Positions 28,363 to 37,541 of a DNA stretch of 64,000 bases are shown here, piece by piece (within the stretch, counting starts at the first letter, position 1; each line of letters starts with the position of its first letter). The stretch is from positions 288,869 to 352,868 of the forward strand of contig NZ_NTFY01000060.1 of assembly GCF_002289565.1 (NCBI RefSeq), read 5' to 3'. The notes beneath the pieces are model-generated. The model had not been told where the DNA came from, did no database searches, and saw only the letters and a list, made by a program, of their open reading frames with translations. Both the position numbers and the translations under genes were made by a program. The DNA comes from Rhodopirellula sp. SM50 (GTDB lineage: Bacteria > Planctomycetota > Planctomycetia > Pirellulales > Pirellulaceae).

Positions 28363-29487
28363 ATGGTTTTTTGGCGTTCGAAGAAAAAATCAGACGATTC
28401 ACCCCCCGCCCAGCCGTCCGGTCCGGCCCAGCAGGAACCCTCCACCGCACGTGATTCCCCCGCGACTGAATCCACAGCACCCGATCAAGGGCCAGCCGCA
28501 GCCAACCCCCAAGCCGCGCCACCCAAAGCTGCGCCCTCCGCAGCGGCGCCACCCGCAGCGGCGGCCGAGTCGTCGGCGGGCTTGTTCGGGCGATTTCGCA
28601 GCGGGCTGGAAAAAACACGGCGGGCACTCAACACCGACATCCGCGACCTGTTCAAAGAGGAAGGGCGGCTGGTCGACGACGAATTCTTGGGCGAACTGTT
28701 CGCCAAGCTGATCCGCACCGACATGGGCGCCGGCCCCGCCGAAGAACTCCGTGACGACGTCGCCAAACGCTACCGCGGCCGCAAAGTCGGACTGGCCGAG
28801 GTGCTTGAATCGATCACCGCCCAAACGCAGGCGATGCTGCAGCAGGACGCCGCCCCGCTGAATCTGCCCGGAAAACCCAGCGTGATCCTGGTTGTGGGCG
28901 TCAACGGCAGCGGCAAAACCACCTCGATCGGAAAACTTTCCCACTTCCTGACGTCCCACGGCAAGAAGATCGTCTTGGGTGCCGGTGACACGTTCCGCGC
29001 CGCCGCGGTCGAGCAGTTGACGATCTGGTCGGAGCGGATCGGCTGCGACATCGTGACGGGAAAACAGGGCGCCGACCCGGCCAGTGTGGCGTTTCAAACG
29101 GTCGACAAGGCGATCGAAATCGGTGCCGATGTCGCCATCATCGATACCGCCGGACGATTGCAGACTCAGTCCAACCTGATGCAGGAGCTGGACAAAATCC
29201 GCCGCGTCGTCGGCAAGAAAGTCGAAGATGCCCCGCACGAAGTGCTGTTGGTCCTGGACGCGACGGCCGGTCAAAACGCGATCAGCCAGGCCAAGGGATT
29301 CAGCGACGCGGCCGGGTGCACCGGCATCATCTTGGCCAAGCTCGACGGCTCCGCCCGCGGCGGAGTGATCTTGCCGATCCGTCGCCAATTCGAACTTCCC
29401 GTCAAATTCGTCGGACTCGGCGAAAGCATCGAAGACATCGCGGAGTTTGATGCCGACAGCTTCGCCACCGCCCTTTTCGCCGATTGA
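28363..29487 (+). CDS. ftsY: Signal recognition particle receptor FtsY
   Basis: 374-residue SRP GTPase that docks ribosome-nascent chain complexes at the inner membrane. The N-terminal A region (about 10-75) is Pro/Ala-rich. The NG domain carries GVNGSGKTT (G1, near 179), DTFRAAAVEQL, DTAGRLQ (G3) and LAKLDGSARGG (G4-like). ATG 28363 gives the typical VFWRSKKK basic start. An 18-bp gap to miaE indicates an operon. Confidence 0.95.
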   Translation: MVFWRSKKKSDDSPPAQPSGPAQQEPSTARDSPATESTAPDQGPAAANPQAAPPKAAPSAAAPPAAAAESSAGLFGRFRSGLEKTRRALNTDIRDLFKEEGRLVDDEFLGELFAKLIRTDMGAGPAEELRDDVAKRYRGRKVGLAEVLESITAQTQAMLQQDAAPLNLPGKPSVILVVGVNGSGKTTSIGKLSHFLTSHGKKIVLGAGDTFRAAAVEQLTIWSERIGCDIVTGKQGADPASVAFQTVDKAIEIGADVAIIDTAGRLQTQSNLMQELDKIRRVVGKKVEDAPHEVLLVLDATAGQNAISQAKGFSDAAGCTGIILAKLDGSARGGVILPIRRQFELPVKFVGLGESIEDIAEFDADSFATALFAD

Positions 29488-29504
29488 CCCGCCGCCGGAC
29501 TGAC

Positions 29505-30086
29505 ATGCTTCACCTCCAATCCGAATCGACCCAGCGTTGGCTCGGGCAGGTTGACGAAAACCTGCCTGAGATCTTGATCGATCACGCCCACTGTGAGCGC
29601 AAGGCGGCTTCCACGGCGATGAATCTGATGAACTCCTACACCGACAATCGGCCGCTGTGTGTCGAGATGACGCGGATCATCCAGGAGGAACTGGAACACT
29701 TTCACATGGTGATGGACGTCCTCGATCGCCGCGGCATCACCTTCAAACGACTCGCCAGCGGTCACTACGGACGCGAGCTCAATACGCTGACGCGTCAACG
29801 CGAACCCGAACGCGGCGTGGACCGTTTGCTGATCGCCTCGCTGATCGAAGCCCGGAGCTGTGAACGGTTCCGCTTGCTCGCCGATCACGTCCGTCCACGC
29901 GACAATGAGCTGGCGGATTTCTATGCCGGGCTGTTTGAATCCGAAGCCCGTCATCACACCACCTACGTCAAGCTGGCCGAACAATTTGCACCGCGGCGCG
30001 ACGTCCTGGAGCGACTCGACCAACTGTCCGAGCAGGAAACGGCGATCATCGCCAAGGGCAGCCCGCTGGCGCGGATGCACAGCTGA
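29505..30086 (+). CDS. miaE: tRNA-(ms2io6A)-hydroxylase
   Basis: 193-residue non-heme diiron monooxygenase that hydroxylates the 2-methylthio-isopentenyl group at tRNA position 37. The ferritin-like iron ligands are visible: Glu31 in HCERKAA, ExxH in EELEH (Glu62, His65), a Glu in IEARSCERF, and ExxH in ESEARHH. ATG 29505 is preferred to TTG 29484, which would overlap ftsY. It follows ftsY by 18 bp. No miaA or miaB is in the window. Confidence 0.92.
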   Translation: MLHLQSESTQRWLGQVDENLPEILIDHAHCERKAASTAMNLMNSYTDNRPLCVEMTRIIQEELEHFHMVMDVLDRRGITFKRLASGHYGRELNTLTRQREPERGVDRLLIASLIEARSCERFRLLADHVRPRDNELADFYAGLFESEARHHTTYVKLAEQFAPRRDVLERLDQLSEQETAIIAKGSPLARMHS

Positions 30087-30280
30087 TCGAATTGTTTCAC
30101 GCCGCGGCGCTGCGGTTGAGGACAATCGAGTGGATGTTTCACGACAGGGAAGGAATGCGGAGGCCGTGCAATGAACTCACAGTGCCCGTTGTGAATCTTT
30201 GTTGTCAAGGTAGGTCGCGGCGATATGGTTGCCTGTAGCGGAGGCCTGGGAGGAGCAACAGAGGACGTGCCGTTTTTCAC

Positions 30281-30430
30281 GTCACCCTCCTGGCAGGAGG
30301 GTCGAGCGAAGCGAGGGGAGGTCGGACGGTGAATCGCCACTCTCAAGTTCAGTGGTCTTCGACGCCGACGGCGCACCCACGTAAGCCCTCTCCTCGCTAC
30401 GCTCGACTCTCCCAGGGGGAGAGTGACTAG
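30281..30430. repeat. Dispersed inverted repeat with GAGCGAAGCGAGG core
   Basis: The first half contains CCTGGCAGGAGGGTCGAGCG followed by AAGCGAGGGGAGG; the second half contains the inverse, CCTCTCCTCGCTACGCTCGA then CTCTCCCAGGGGGAGAG. The halves can pair over more than 30 bp. A shorter copy lies at 7050-7137. The rest of the 506-bp spacer after miaE shows no gene. Confidence 0.75.
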
Positions 30431-30592
30431 GCTCCTTTAGTTTCAACAACTTTAAACTGCACGAACTCACTGCCCGAGATTGCAGGATTTGCATCTTGAG
30501 CGGTCAAGCACAAACCGAATCGGTGGAACCGATTCTTGGTCACGACGGAATGATTCCGATGACGCAACAGACGATCACGGGAGATTTCTCAA

Positions 30593-31618
30593 ATGGATGC
30601 TTTCATCAAACGATGCGTTGTCACGGCAGGTTTTCTGGTCACCACGCATAGTCTGGTTGCGGTCGATGCTTCGGCCGAGGCCCCCAAAATCCAGTTCGAC
30701 ATGCCGGCGGTGGCGACGGCGCTGGACACCTCGCTGCCCGGCCAACCGCGTGAGGTTTCGGTCGAGTTGGTGCTGTCGTCATTGATCGCGGGCCGGACCG
30801 ATGTTTCCTCAGACGACGCGCCGCCGATCGACCATCTGCTGGTTCATTGCAGCTTGCGTGACCGCTTGCCCGTGATCGATTTCTCGCCCAAAACGGAACT
30901 GCAATCGGAGTTCGCCGGCCCGATTTCGGTGACCACCAAAGACGAACTGTCCGATTCGTTAGGGCTGAGCGTCGACGGCGTCGTGCCGCACGTCGGCGCC
31001 GGGCGTCTTGGCGCCGACGATTCGCGCAAACGATCCGATCAGACACAGTTCCAGCGCCAAGCACCGGTGCAAGCGGTGATCGCATCGGGCACCACCGATC
31101 GCGGTCGCGGCGTGTACTTTAAATTCCGCTGGACCAGCCAACAGGTGCTTGAAGGGGAGAAGCGATTTCGGATTTCGTTCGCGGTTCCGAACACTTGGCG
31201 CGGCGGGCTGCTGGATCTGAACGTCACCGCACATGGGGTCGATCGTTCCTTGTTCGGGTCGGCCAAGCTTCGCACCGTGGCCAAGCAAGATTTTGTCGTT
31301 GCCGTTCATCAGCACGGCGATGCCGAGGCCGCCACGATCGCGCTGCGGCTTGCCAATCTGGATCGCAAACTCGCCGCGTTCGCGCGACAGCACCCGAAGT
31401 CCGGTTCCAATGCGATCACGCAATTCTGGCGCCGCGTCGTCCCGTCCGCCACTGAACCGTCGACGCCTTCGCAGTGGTATCACGGTGTCACCAGCAACCT
31501 GCTGGACCCCTACACCGATCATCAGATTCGCTCGTTGCCGATGCAGGTCCGCGTCGCCGTGCTCGGATACAGCGATGCGGCGCGCGAATTGTTGGAACTT
31601 GGTCAGGAAGGGTCCTGA
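30593..31618 (+). CDS. Exported hypothetical protein
   Basis: 341 residues. A signal peptide (residues 1-28, ending ASA-E) is followed by a mixed beta-rich domain and an Arg-rich C-terminal half. No recognised domain or catalytic motif. A short WYHGVTSNLLDPYTD segment in the C-terminal third may be a family marker. Likely periplasmic or surface-attached. Start ATG 30593 fits the signal. Confidence 0.7.
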   Translation: MDAFIKRCVVTAGFLVTTHSLVAVDASAEAPKIQFDMPAVATALDTSLPGQPREVSVELVLSSLIAGRTDVSSDDAPPIDHLLVHCSLRDRLPVIDFSPKTELQSEFAGPISVTTKDELSDSLGLSVDGVVPHVGAGRLGADDSRKRSDQTQFQRQAPVQAVIASGTTDRGRGVYFKFRWTSQQVLEGEKRFRISFAVPNTWRGGLLDLNVTAHGVDRSLFGSAKLRTVAKQDFVVAVHQHGDAEAATIALRLANLDRKLAAFARQHPKSGSNAITQFWRRVVPSATEPSTPSQWYHGVTSNLLDPYTDHQIRSLPMQVRVAVLGYSDAARELLELGQEGS

Positions 31619-31679
31619 CGGCGCGGTGTCGTGCTACATCGAACGGGGAATCGCGATAGAATTTGGGGGCACGCACCGA

Positions 31680-31730
31680 CGTGGGATAGGCTTCCAGGCT
31701 CGTCGACGAGGCTGGAAGCCTATCCCACGC
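31680..31730. repeat. Near-perfect palindrome of GTGGGATAGGCTTCCAG units
   Basis: Two head-to-head copies of the same unit as at 23594-23707 make a 51-bp near-perfect palindrome in front of the stress-protein gene. Confidence 0.85.
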
Positions 31731-31774
31731 AAGTTCCACCCGTTCGATTCTTCCCACAACGCGACCCACCATTC

Positions 31775-32713
31775 ATGTCTGATTCGGAGCCGAACGAAGT
31801 CGACCGCGGAGTCGACGAGTCCATGCGGATGTTCGAAAAATCGAAAGTCGGCGATGCGCCCGCGCTGCAGCCGATCAAACCGGCGCGCGTCCTGCTGGTT
31901 CTCGACGGATCCTCCCAAGACAAGTCGGGAATCGCGGCGGCCGGTTTCTTGCGCGAGACCTTCAATGTGGAAACGCTGGTCTTGGATGCCCGCCCGTCAC
32001 CTGATGGGGACTTGACCAGCGCGGTGGTCGAAGCCGTTTTGGGGGCACGGCCGATCCAGCGGACTGGTGACGAATCTTACGACATGATTCTGGCCGCGCT
32101 GCGAACGCACGCGGTCGATCTGCTGGTTGTCCCGTGTCCTTTCGGTCGCGATTTTGACAAGGTCGGCACCGATAGCGCCGGCACCGTCATCGATGTGTTG
32201 CTCTCACGCTGTCCCTGTCCGATGCTGGTCATCCGTCGTGCCGACCAGACGCTGGAGCAATGCGTGCATCAGGTCTCGGTCGTCGTCGGCGCAGAATGCG
32301 ACGTGGAATTAAAAGCCGCCGCGTGGGCGTTTGGACTGTCAGCCGACGACGCGACGGTGACGCTGGATTTGGTCGTCGAGAAAGAACAGTACGAGAATAT
32401 TAAATCGATCGTCGAAGCCCTTTCCGACGGCGCCACGCTGGACCCCGAATCGTTTTCCGATGCGTTGACCAAGACGCACCACTCGATCCACGGTGCGATG
32501 GCAAAGACGGCGACCGAGCTCGGACGCAGCTATCATTTGCGTCCCCTCGCCGGCGAAGTCGCGCCGCCCAATCCCTTGCAAAACCGAGACAAGACGCTGT
32601 TGGTCTTGCCCCTAGAAGTTGACGACCGGTTCGGCCAGGGATTCGCCCAAGACCGGATTCGCCGCAGTCCGCATCCGGTGCTGGTCGTCCCCAGCCATGT
32701 ACCGCAGGGGTAA
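31775..32713 (+). CDS. Universal stress protein, two domains
   Basis: 312-residue cytoplasmic protein. The first UspA-like domain begins PARVLLVLDGSSQDKSG and contains VDLLVVPCPFGRD and PCPMLVIRR; the second begins QVSVVVGAECDVELKA and ends KTLLVLPLEVDD...SPHPVLVVPSHV. The second lacks a clear GxxG nucleotide motif, so ATP binding is uncertain. An N-terminal 40-residue acidic tail precedes domain 1. ATG 31775 is chosen; the upstream frame reads through the palindromic repeat. Confidence 0.78.
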   Translation: MSDSEPNEVDRGVDESMRMFEKSKVGDAPALQPIKPARVLLVLDGSSQDKSGIAAAGFLRETFNVETLVLDARPSPDGDLTSAVVEAVLGARPIQRTGDESYDMILAALRTHAVDLLVVPCPFGRDFDKVGTDSAGTVIDVLLSRCPCPMLVIRRADQTLEQCVHQVSVVVGAECDVELKAAAWAFGLSADDATVTLDLVVEKEQYENIKSIVEALSDGATLDPESFSDALTKTHHSIHGAMAKTATELGRSYHLRPLAGEVAPPNPLQNRDKTLLVLPLEVDDRFGQGFAQDRIRRSPHPVLVVPSHVPQG

Positions 32714-32756
32714 GCGACCCCCAAAGTCGCTTGTCGAATTGTCATGATAGCGGCAG

Positions 32757-33058
32757 GGCGCGAGCCCTCCGGTTTCTCTCGGCGCCGCGGGCGGCGTCAC
32801 CGGACGGCTCGCGGTCTGTCGATTCAATTGGGATCTGTTGAGTCAATGGTGAGCCGCTGGCCGTAAGGCCTCGGGCGGGCGCTGAAATGCCCGGCCGCTG
32901 ACGCGGATCTCGGCTCGCAAAATCGACAGACGGCTAGCGGGCTGTCGATTTAGTCGGGATCAGCTGAGTGAATGGTGAGCCGCTGGCCGTAAGGCCTCGG
33001 GCAACGTCGGAATGCCCGGCCGCTTACGCGTCGCGGCTCACAAAACCGACAGACGGCT
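32757..33058. repeat. Two direct 120-bp repeats with internal hairpin
   Basis: Units at about 32817-32936 and 32941-33058 each begin CTGTCGATT and end CGACAGACGGCT, so each is bounded by inverted CTGTCGATT ends. Both carry GTGAGCCGCTGGCCGTAAGG then CCTCGGGC and a GCCCGGCCGCT return arm. A separate GGCGCGAGCCCTCCGG / GGACGGCTCGCGG pair at 32757-32818 precedes them, and a relative lies at 63872-63895. Confidence 0.8.
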
Positions 33059-33106
33059 GGCGCCGTACCGCTAACACCTTCAAAGCCAAAATCAGCGCCA
33101 TGGCAT

Positions 33107-33889
33107 CTATCGGTAGACCGAGAACGAAGGCACCGTCGCGATCACCGTCCCTGCGTTGGTCGGGACCGGCGCACCGAGACCGTTGACCGGTTGCAGCACG
33201 TTGGTTCGCATTCCCGATTGCATGGAACTACGCAGCGGCGGTTCACTGGTGGAGCGACCGACGGTGTTGGACGCGATCGCCGTGACGGGCTGGGTGGCGT
33301 AGGTCCCGTCGGTTGTCGTCGAAATCGGTCGCAGCCGTGCGGCGACTTCCGGGGCGACGTTGGATCCGATGCTCGGTTGCGGCATCGCGCGGGCGACGAG
33401 TTCCAGCCCCTTTTGTTCGGTGGTTTCGTAGCGGACGGTCCGTTTGGGCACCTCAACGGTCCGTGTTTCAGCGACCCAACGTGTTTGAGTGGTCGCGCGG
33501 TTGACAACCTCGCTGCGGGCTTCCCAGCGGGTTTCGGGGACTTGACGATAAGCGACCGTGGGCTGCCGGAACGGGTTCCAGCGTCCTTCCACGTAGGGCA
33601 TCCATTTCATCTGAGTGACGGGGGAGTAGCTGGTGCGGACTTCCGGTCGGATCTCCGTGACGGTTTCCGGACGATGCACGACGGTTTCCTGGCGTTCGAC
33701 ACGGTCCTCGACCACCGGACGCGTGATCCGTTGCGTCACGGTACGATAAATATCGCCGGTCACCGGGTCCTTGTGCAAATCCCCGGAGGGGGCCTGTGCA
33801 CCAGCCCCGCCGGAAATGGCCATCGAGCCCGCTGCGACGAACAACGTGGCTGCTGTCTTGCGTAACAATTCCGTTTTGCGAACGTTCAT
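33107..33889 (-). CDS. Exported repeat-rich hypothetical protein
   Basis: 260 residues. ATG 33889 gives a signal peptide ending AGA-QA. The mature part alternates Val/Thr/Arg/Glu in short beta-like units: RTVTQRITRPVVEDRV, RVERQETVVHRPETV, TRWVAETRTVEVPKRTV. This resembles the Val/Thr/Tyr-rich repeat style of planctomycete cell-surface proteins, but cysteines are absent. The C-terminus is Ser/Thr/Pro-rich. Surface location is inferred. The start is divergent from the Trm112-like gene. Confidence 0.7.
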   Translation of the reverse strand: MNVRKTELLRKTAATLFVAAGSMAISGGAGAQAPSGDLHKDPVTGDIYRTVTQRITRPVVEDRVERQETVVHRPETVTEIRPEVRTSYSPVTQMKWMPYVEGRWNPFRQPTVAYRQVPETRWEARSEVVNRATTQTRWVAETRTVEVPKRTVRYETTEQKGLELVARAMPQPSIGSNVAPEVAARLRPISTTTDGTYATQPVTAIASNTVGRSTSEPPLRSSMQSGMRTNVLQPVNGLGAPVPTNAGTVIATVPSFSVYR

Positions 33890-34056
33890 GCTCGTTAAAC
33901 TCCCCGCCCAAGCCATTTCATGCTCGGCGTGAATGGTTCCAACTGAAAAGAAAGGCTGGCGATGCAGGCGTGTCAGTTCCGCACGATCGCCACCTTCCCA
34001 GAATCGGTACGCAGCCGTGCCAACTCGAAACAATACCCACGTCGGAACAAAAAAAG

Positions 34057-34320
34057 ATGCTCGATGAAAAACTTCTCCACCTGGTTCGGTGCCCGATTTC
34101 GGGGCAAACGTTGCAGATTTCGTCCGACGCGGTGATCGTCGAATTGAACGAAAAAATTGCCCAGGGATTGGTCCGCGATGCCTCCGACCAACTGGTCGAA
34201 AGTGCATTGGACCAAGGTCTTACCACCGCAGATGGTGCGCGTCTGTATCCTGTCCGCGGCGGGATCCCCACCCTGATCGCCGACGCCGCGATCGAGTTGG
34301 ACCAGGCCAAAGTGGAGTAA
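34057..34320 (+). CDS. Trm112 family small protein
   Basis: 87 residues. MLDEKLLHLVRCPISGQTL and a C-terminal GARLYPVRGGIPTLI match the Trm112/UPF0434 family. The first CPxC-type motif is CPIS, so the second Cys is missing and zinc binding is doubtful. In eukaryotes Trm112 activates methyltransferases; the bacterial role is largely unknown. ATG 34057 gives the family N-terminus. Confidence 0.85.
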   Translation: MLDEKLLHLVRCPISGQTLQISSDAVIVELNEKIAQGLVRDASDQLVESALDQGLTTADGARLYPVRGGIPTLIADAAIELDQAKVE

Positions 34321-34340
34321 GCATCTTGCTTGCCAACACG

Positions 34341-34378
34341 GTCACGCTTCGCGTGGCGTTTGGCATGCAACGCATGCC
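34341..34378. repeat. Mini-hairpin repeats
   Basis: GTCACGC-TTC-GCGTGGC (34341-34357) and GGCATGC-AAC-GCATGCC (34362-34378) are two hairpins of the family at 9355 and 61778, with other loop sequences. Confidence 0.7.
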
Positions 34379-34399
34379 TTACGACGAGACGTCGTGGGG

Positions 34400-34507
34400 G
34401 ATCGCAAGCTGGAAGCTTACGCCACGGATCGCAAGCTGGAAGTTTACGCCACGGATCGCAAGCTGGAAGTTTACGCCACGGATCGCAAGCTGGAAGCTTA
34501 CGCCACG
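34400..34507. repeat. 27-bp tandem repeat, four copies
   Basis: Four units GATCGCAAGCTGGAAGCTTA... (34400, 34427, 34454, 34481) share the core of the 33-bp array at 22038. Two middle units have AAGTTTAC in place of AAGCTTAC. The last unit contains the stop codon of argE (TAA, 34498-34500 on the minus strand). Confidence 0.9.
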
Positions 34508-35757
34508 GGGGTGCACCAGTGACGGACGGCTTTTTCGTAGCAGTCGATGCCGCGTTGCAGTTGATCGATGGCGATCCATTCGTCGACGGTGTGCGCTTGG
34601 GCGATGCTGCCCGGGCCGATCACGATCCGTCGCGACAGTTCCCCCAGCACGCCGCCGTCGGTCGCGTAACAGACGGTTTGGGATCGCGTGCCGGCGATCG
34701 CTTGAAATTGGGACACGATCTCGCTGTCGGGATCGGTCCACAGCGGGTCGCAGCCGGCGATCGGCGTCAGCGTCAAACCGAGCCGACGCGCGGTCGCGTC
34801 CGCTTCGGCCACTAACTCCGCCGCATCCACCTCCGGCATCGTGCGAAAACTGACCCAGGCGTCACTGCGCTCGGGCGTGATGTTGACGACGTTGCTGTGA
34901 TCGCTGACACCAAAGTTCCAAGACAGCACCGGCGGGTCGAAACGATCGTCTTGCAAGCCCGCGTCTTCACGCGTCCGCTGACAAAGCGCCAACAGCTTGA
35001 CCAGCATCGGCACCATCGCCTCGTTCGCATTGATTCCAAAGTTGGTCGCACTGTGACCGGCACGACCTCGACTGTGGATGGTGAACCCCTGGATCCCCTT
35101 GTGCGCGTAAACGACATTCATCTCCGTCGGCTCGCCGATCACCGAGACGGGATCGGCGCGGACCAGCTCGCGATAACCGTCGCAGTGCTTGACCAAATGT
35201 TTGGCGCCGTTAAATCCGACTTCTTCGTCCGCGGTGCAAACGATCCAGATCGGTGCGGTTTGTTGAGCGACATCCACGCGAGCCACTGCGGATAGCATCG
35301 CCGCTAGCGAACCTTTCATGTCACAGGCGCCGCGACCGTAAACGCGGTCGTCAGTCACCACCGCATCAAACGGCCCCGCCGCGGCATCATTGGTGGAAGG
35401 ATACGATTGAGCCGGGGCGCCCACCCACTTCTTGGCCGGCACGACATCGGTATGGCAAAAATACGCGAGCCCCTGTTGCGACGACGGCCTGGCGTGGCCA
35501 TCGACAGACGTCTCACGCTGCTCCGTCCCCGCAGGGTTGCGGACGGCGACCAGGTTTGCCTTGCGCACGTCGCGACCATCGCGGTAGCCGCTGCGCCAAA
35601 GCGTGAATCCCATCCGGGCGAGGGCGGCCGCGCACCAGTCGTTGATGTCGACGTTGCTTTTGGCGCTGACCGAGGGAAACGAAATCAATTGCTCCAGCGT
35701 CGCGATGGCCGAAGCGATCGTACCATCGGGATGCGGAGCTTCGATCGAGTGTGGCAT
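34498..35757 (-). CDS. argE: M20 family deacetylase, acetylornithine deacetylase-like
   Basis: 419-residue zinc hydrolase. Metal-site motifs of the M20 family are in order: YFCHTDVVP, YGRGACDMKGS, CTADEEVGF, IGEPTE, and the C-terminal QAHTVDEW histidine. The dimerisation domain contains the HSATN segment. The ArgE call (N-acetylornithine to ornithine) fits these features, but succinyl-diaminopimelate desuccinylase (DapE) is a close relative and no arg genes are nearby. ATG 35757 follows directly on the stop of the preceding gene. The last residues PVA-stop come from the tandem repeat. Confidence 0.82.
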   Translation of the reverse strand: MPHSIEAPHPDGTIASAIATLEQLISFPSVSAKSNVDINDWCAAALARMGFTLWRSGYRDGRDVRKANLVAVRNPAGTEQRETSVDGHARPSSQQGLAYFCHTDVVPAKKWVGAPAQSYPSTNDAAAGPFDAVVTDDRVYGRGACDMKGSLAAMLSAVARVDVAQQTAPIWIVCTADEEVGFNGAKHLVKHCDGYRELVRADPVSVIGEPTEMNVVYAHKGIQGFTIHSRGRAGHSATNFGINANEAMVPMLVKLLALCQRTREDAGLQDDRFDPPVLSWNFGVSDHSNVVNITPERSDAWVSFRTMPEVDAAELVAEADATARRLGLTLTPIAGCDPLWTDPDSEIVSQFQAIAGTRSQTVCYATDGGVLGELSRRIVIGPGSIAQAHTVDEWIAIDQLQRGIDCYEKAVRHWCTPVA

Positions 35758-37503
35758 CTATTCGGGAAACAATTCTTTGGCGACTTGTTGCAGCATCGCC
35801 GTGTCAACTTGTTCGAGCTGGCCGTCGATGGCCGCGAGCTGGGCAAACGTGTCGTCACGATACTCGACGCGCCACTTGGGGTGAATCAGACGATACAACG
35901 CTTGACCGGCGACCGCGTCGGGACGTTCGGGGGAAAGCGCAAAAGACGTGATCTTTTCGGTCAGCCGTGGCGGCATGTCGTCGACGGTGAAGGATCGCGT
36001 TCGCTTGTTGAACTGGATCGCCAACCTCTCCGGCGAGACTTCGACGACAATGACCGGCAGACCCTCGACATAATCGAAGGTGCTTCCCGTGTTGAGTGTC
36101 GCCAACCCACGGCCGATCGCACCGCGATAAAAGGTGGCCAGATCGGCGATGTCATAGAGTGCGCTGGCCCGCTTGGATTGCTCCGCATTGAGATCAAGTT
36201 TCAGCAACGCCTCGGCGGCGGGCTTCATTTGATCCCAAGCGGCCGAACGAATCAGCTGTTGGACCGCTTCGATCTTGGCCTGGTTGGCGGCGACGCTCTC
36301 TGCCGTCATGGCGGGCGTGGGATTCGCGGTTGGATTCGCGGTTGGAGGCGTCGAGCCGGTCGCCGACGGTTCGGGGGTCATCGGCGTGTCGGGAATCGAC
36401 ATCCCGACCGGCGGCATCATGCTCGCCGGCGTTGGATTGGTTGGTGTTGGCGTTGGTGTCGGACTGGTTGGCGTTGGTGTCGGACTGGTTGGCGTTGGTG
36501 TCGGACTGGTTGGCGGATCGAGGTTGCTCGGTCCGTTACCGGGGTTCGTCGGCGTGACGCTGTTGGGATTGCGCAGCGAATCTGCGATCCCGCTGGCGGC
36601 CACCTCGCCGAGCACGCCATCGCGGTTGGCTGCGGCGGGACGCGGTCGATCCGACTCGGGCCTCGGCTCGGCGACCACGACGCCGTTGTCTGCGGGCAGA
36701 CCGTCCGGACGCAACGCGATCTGCCCACCCTGGGTCAGGAATTGCAGCAAGCCGATGATTGCCCCCAACATCACCAACACAAACACGCCGAACAGGAACA
36801 GTCCGGTCTTCTTGCGGCGGCGTTTCTTTTTCGGTTTCGGCGGCGCCCACGGGATCGGCGCGTTTCCACTGGCCGGTTGACCGGCCGGTGGACTGGCCGG
36901 TGGACTGGCCGTGGTGGGATCGGCTGCCGTTGCGGGGGTTCCCAGCGGTGGTGTGCCCAGCGCCGGCGCGGCAGCCGCGGGCGCGTCGCCGCTGCGATCG
37001 GTCCCCGGAGTCGCCAAGCCCGGTTTCGCCAAGCCCGGTGGCACCCCCAGCACGGCGGCGGCGCGAGTCGGGGGCGTCCCGTCGGTCGCAGAGCCGGCAG
37101 CGGAGGTGGGTAGCGGTTTGGATTGGGGCAACAGTGACGCCAAGGGATCGTCCGGCTCGGCCGCAGTGGCAGACGCAGCGCCGGGGGCGGGCCCGGAGTC
37201 AGTGCTTGGCCCAGATTCGCGTGCGGCGTCGGCCGCCACGCCCAGACTGGCGTCCAGTGCGCGGCGTTGCTGTGGATCTTCCAGCTGTTTTCGCGCCGCT
37301 TCGGCGAGCTTTGCCGCCTGTTTCCAGACCAGCGGATCGGCGGTCGGCTTGGATTGCTTCAATCCCTCGTAGACGCGTTGCATCGCCGCGGTGATCTTCT
37401 CGGCGTCCGGTTCTCCGCTTTTCAAACCGAACACTTGATAGGCGTTGGGTTTGCCGGCCGACGTGCGAATCGGCAACAGGTCGGAGAGTTTCGATGCGGA
37501 CAT
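35758..37503 (-). CDS. Membrane protein with J-like N-terminus and Pro-rich stalk
   Basis: 581 residues. The N-terminus (about 1-90) resembles a J-like helical segment (YQVFGLKSGEPDAEKI, ALDASLGV) without an HPD motif. An Ala/Pro-rich linker, a basic stretch PKKKRRRKK, one transmembrane helix (about 225-245) and an extracytoplasmic Thr/Pro stalk follow. The stalk contains 21-bp DNA repeats coding for TPTPTSP-like units (about 36440-36510). The C-terminal 200 residues are a folded domain without recognised family. Its TAG is directly followed by the argE ATG, so the two are translationally coupled. Function unknown. Confidence 0.7.
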   Translation of the reverse strand: MSASKLSDLLPIRTSAGKPNAYQVFGLKSGEPDAEKITAAMQRVYEGLKQSKPTADPLVWKQAAKLAEAARKQLEDPQQRRALDASLGVAADAARESGPSTDSGPAPGAASATAAEPDDPLASLLPQSKPLPTSAAGSATDGTPPTRAAAVLGVPPGLAKPGLATPGTDRSGDAPAAAAPALGTPPLGTPATAADPTTASPPASPPAGQPASGNAPIPWAPPKPKKKRRRKKTGLFLFGVFVLVMLGAIIGLLQFLTQGGQIALRPDGLPADNGVVVAEPRPESDRPRPAAANRDGVLGEVAASGIADSLRNPNSVTPTNPGNGPSNLDPPTSPTPTPTSPTPTPTSPTPTPTPTNPTPASMMPPVGMSIPDTPMTPEPSATGSTPPTANPTANPTPAMTAESVAANQAKIEAVQQLIRSAAWDQMKPAAEALLKLDLNAEQSKRASALYDIADLATFYRGAIGRGLATLNTGSTFDYVEGLPVIVVEVSPERLAIQFNKRTRSFTVDDMPPRLTEKITSFALSPERPDAVAGQALYRLIHPKWRVEYRDDTFAQLAAIDGQLEQVDTAMLQQVAKELFPE

Positions 37504-37541
37504 TTCTTCGAGGGCAAGCGGGGATCGGGCGTGTCGTCAGA

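Noticed and set aside
32757..33058. Pair of 120-bp repeats as an origin or att site
   Set aside because: No initiator gene, integrase or characteristic box is nearby; the pattern fits dispersed repeats.
34057..34320. Extension of the Trm112-like frame to 33796
   Set aside because: The extension overlaps the divergent gene start and adds a Cys/Arg-rich stretch with no homology to the family.
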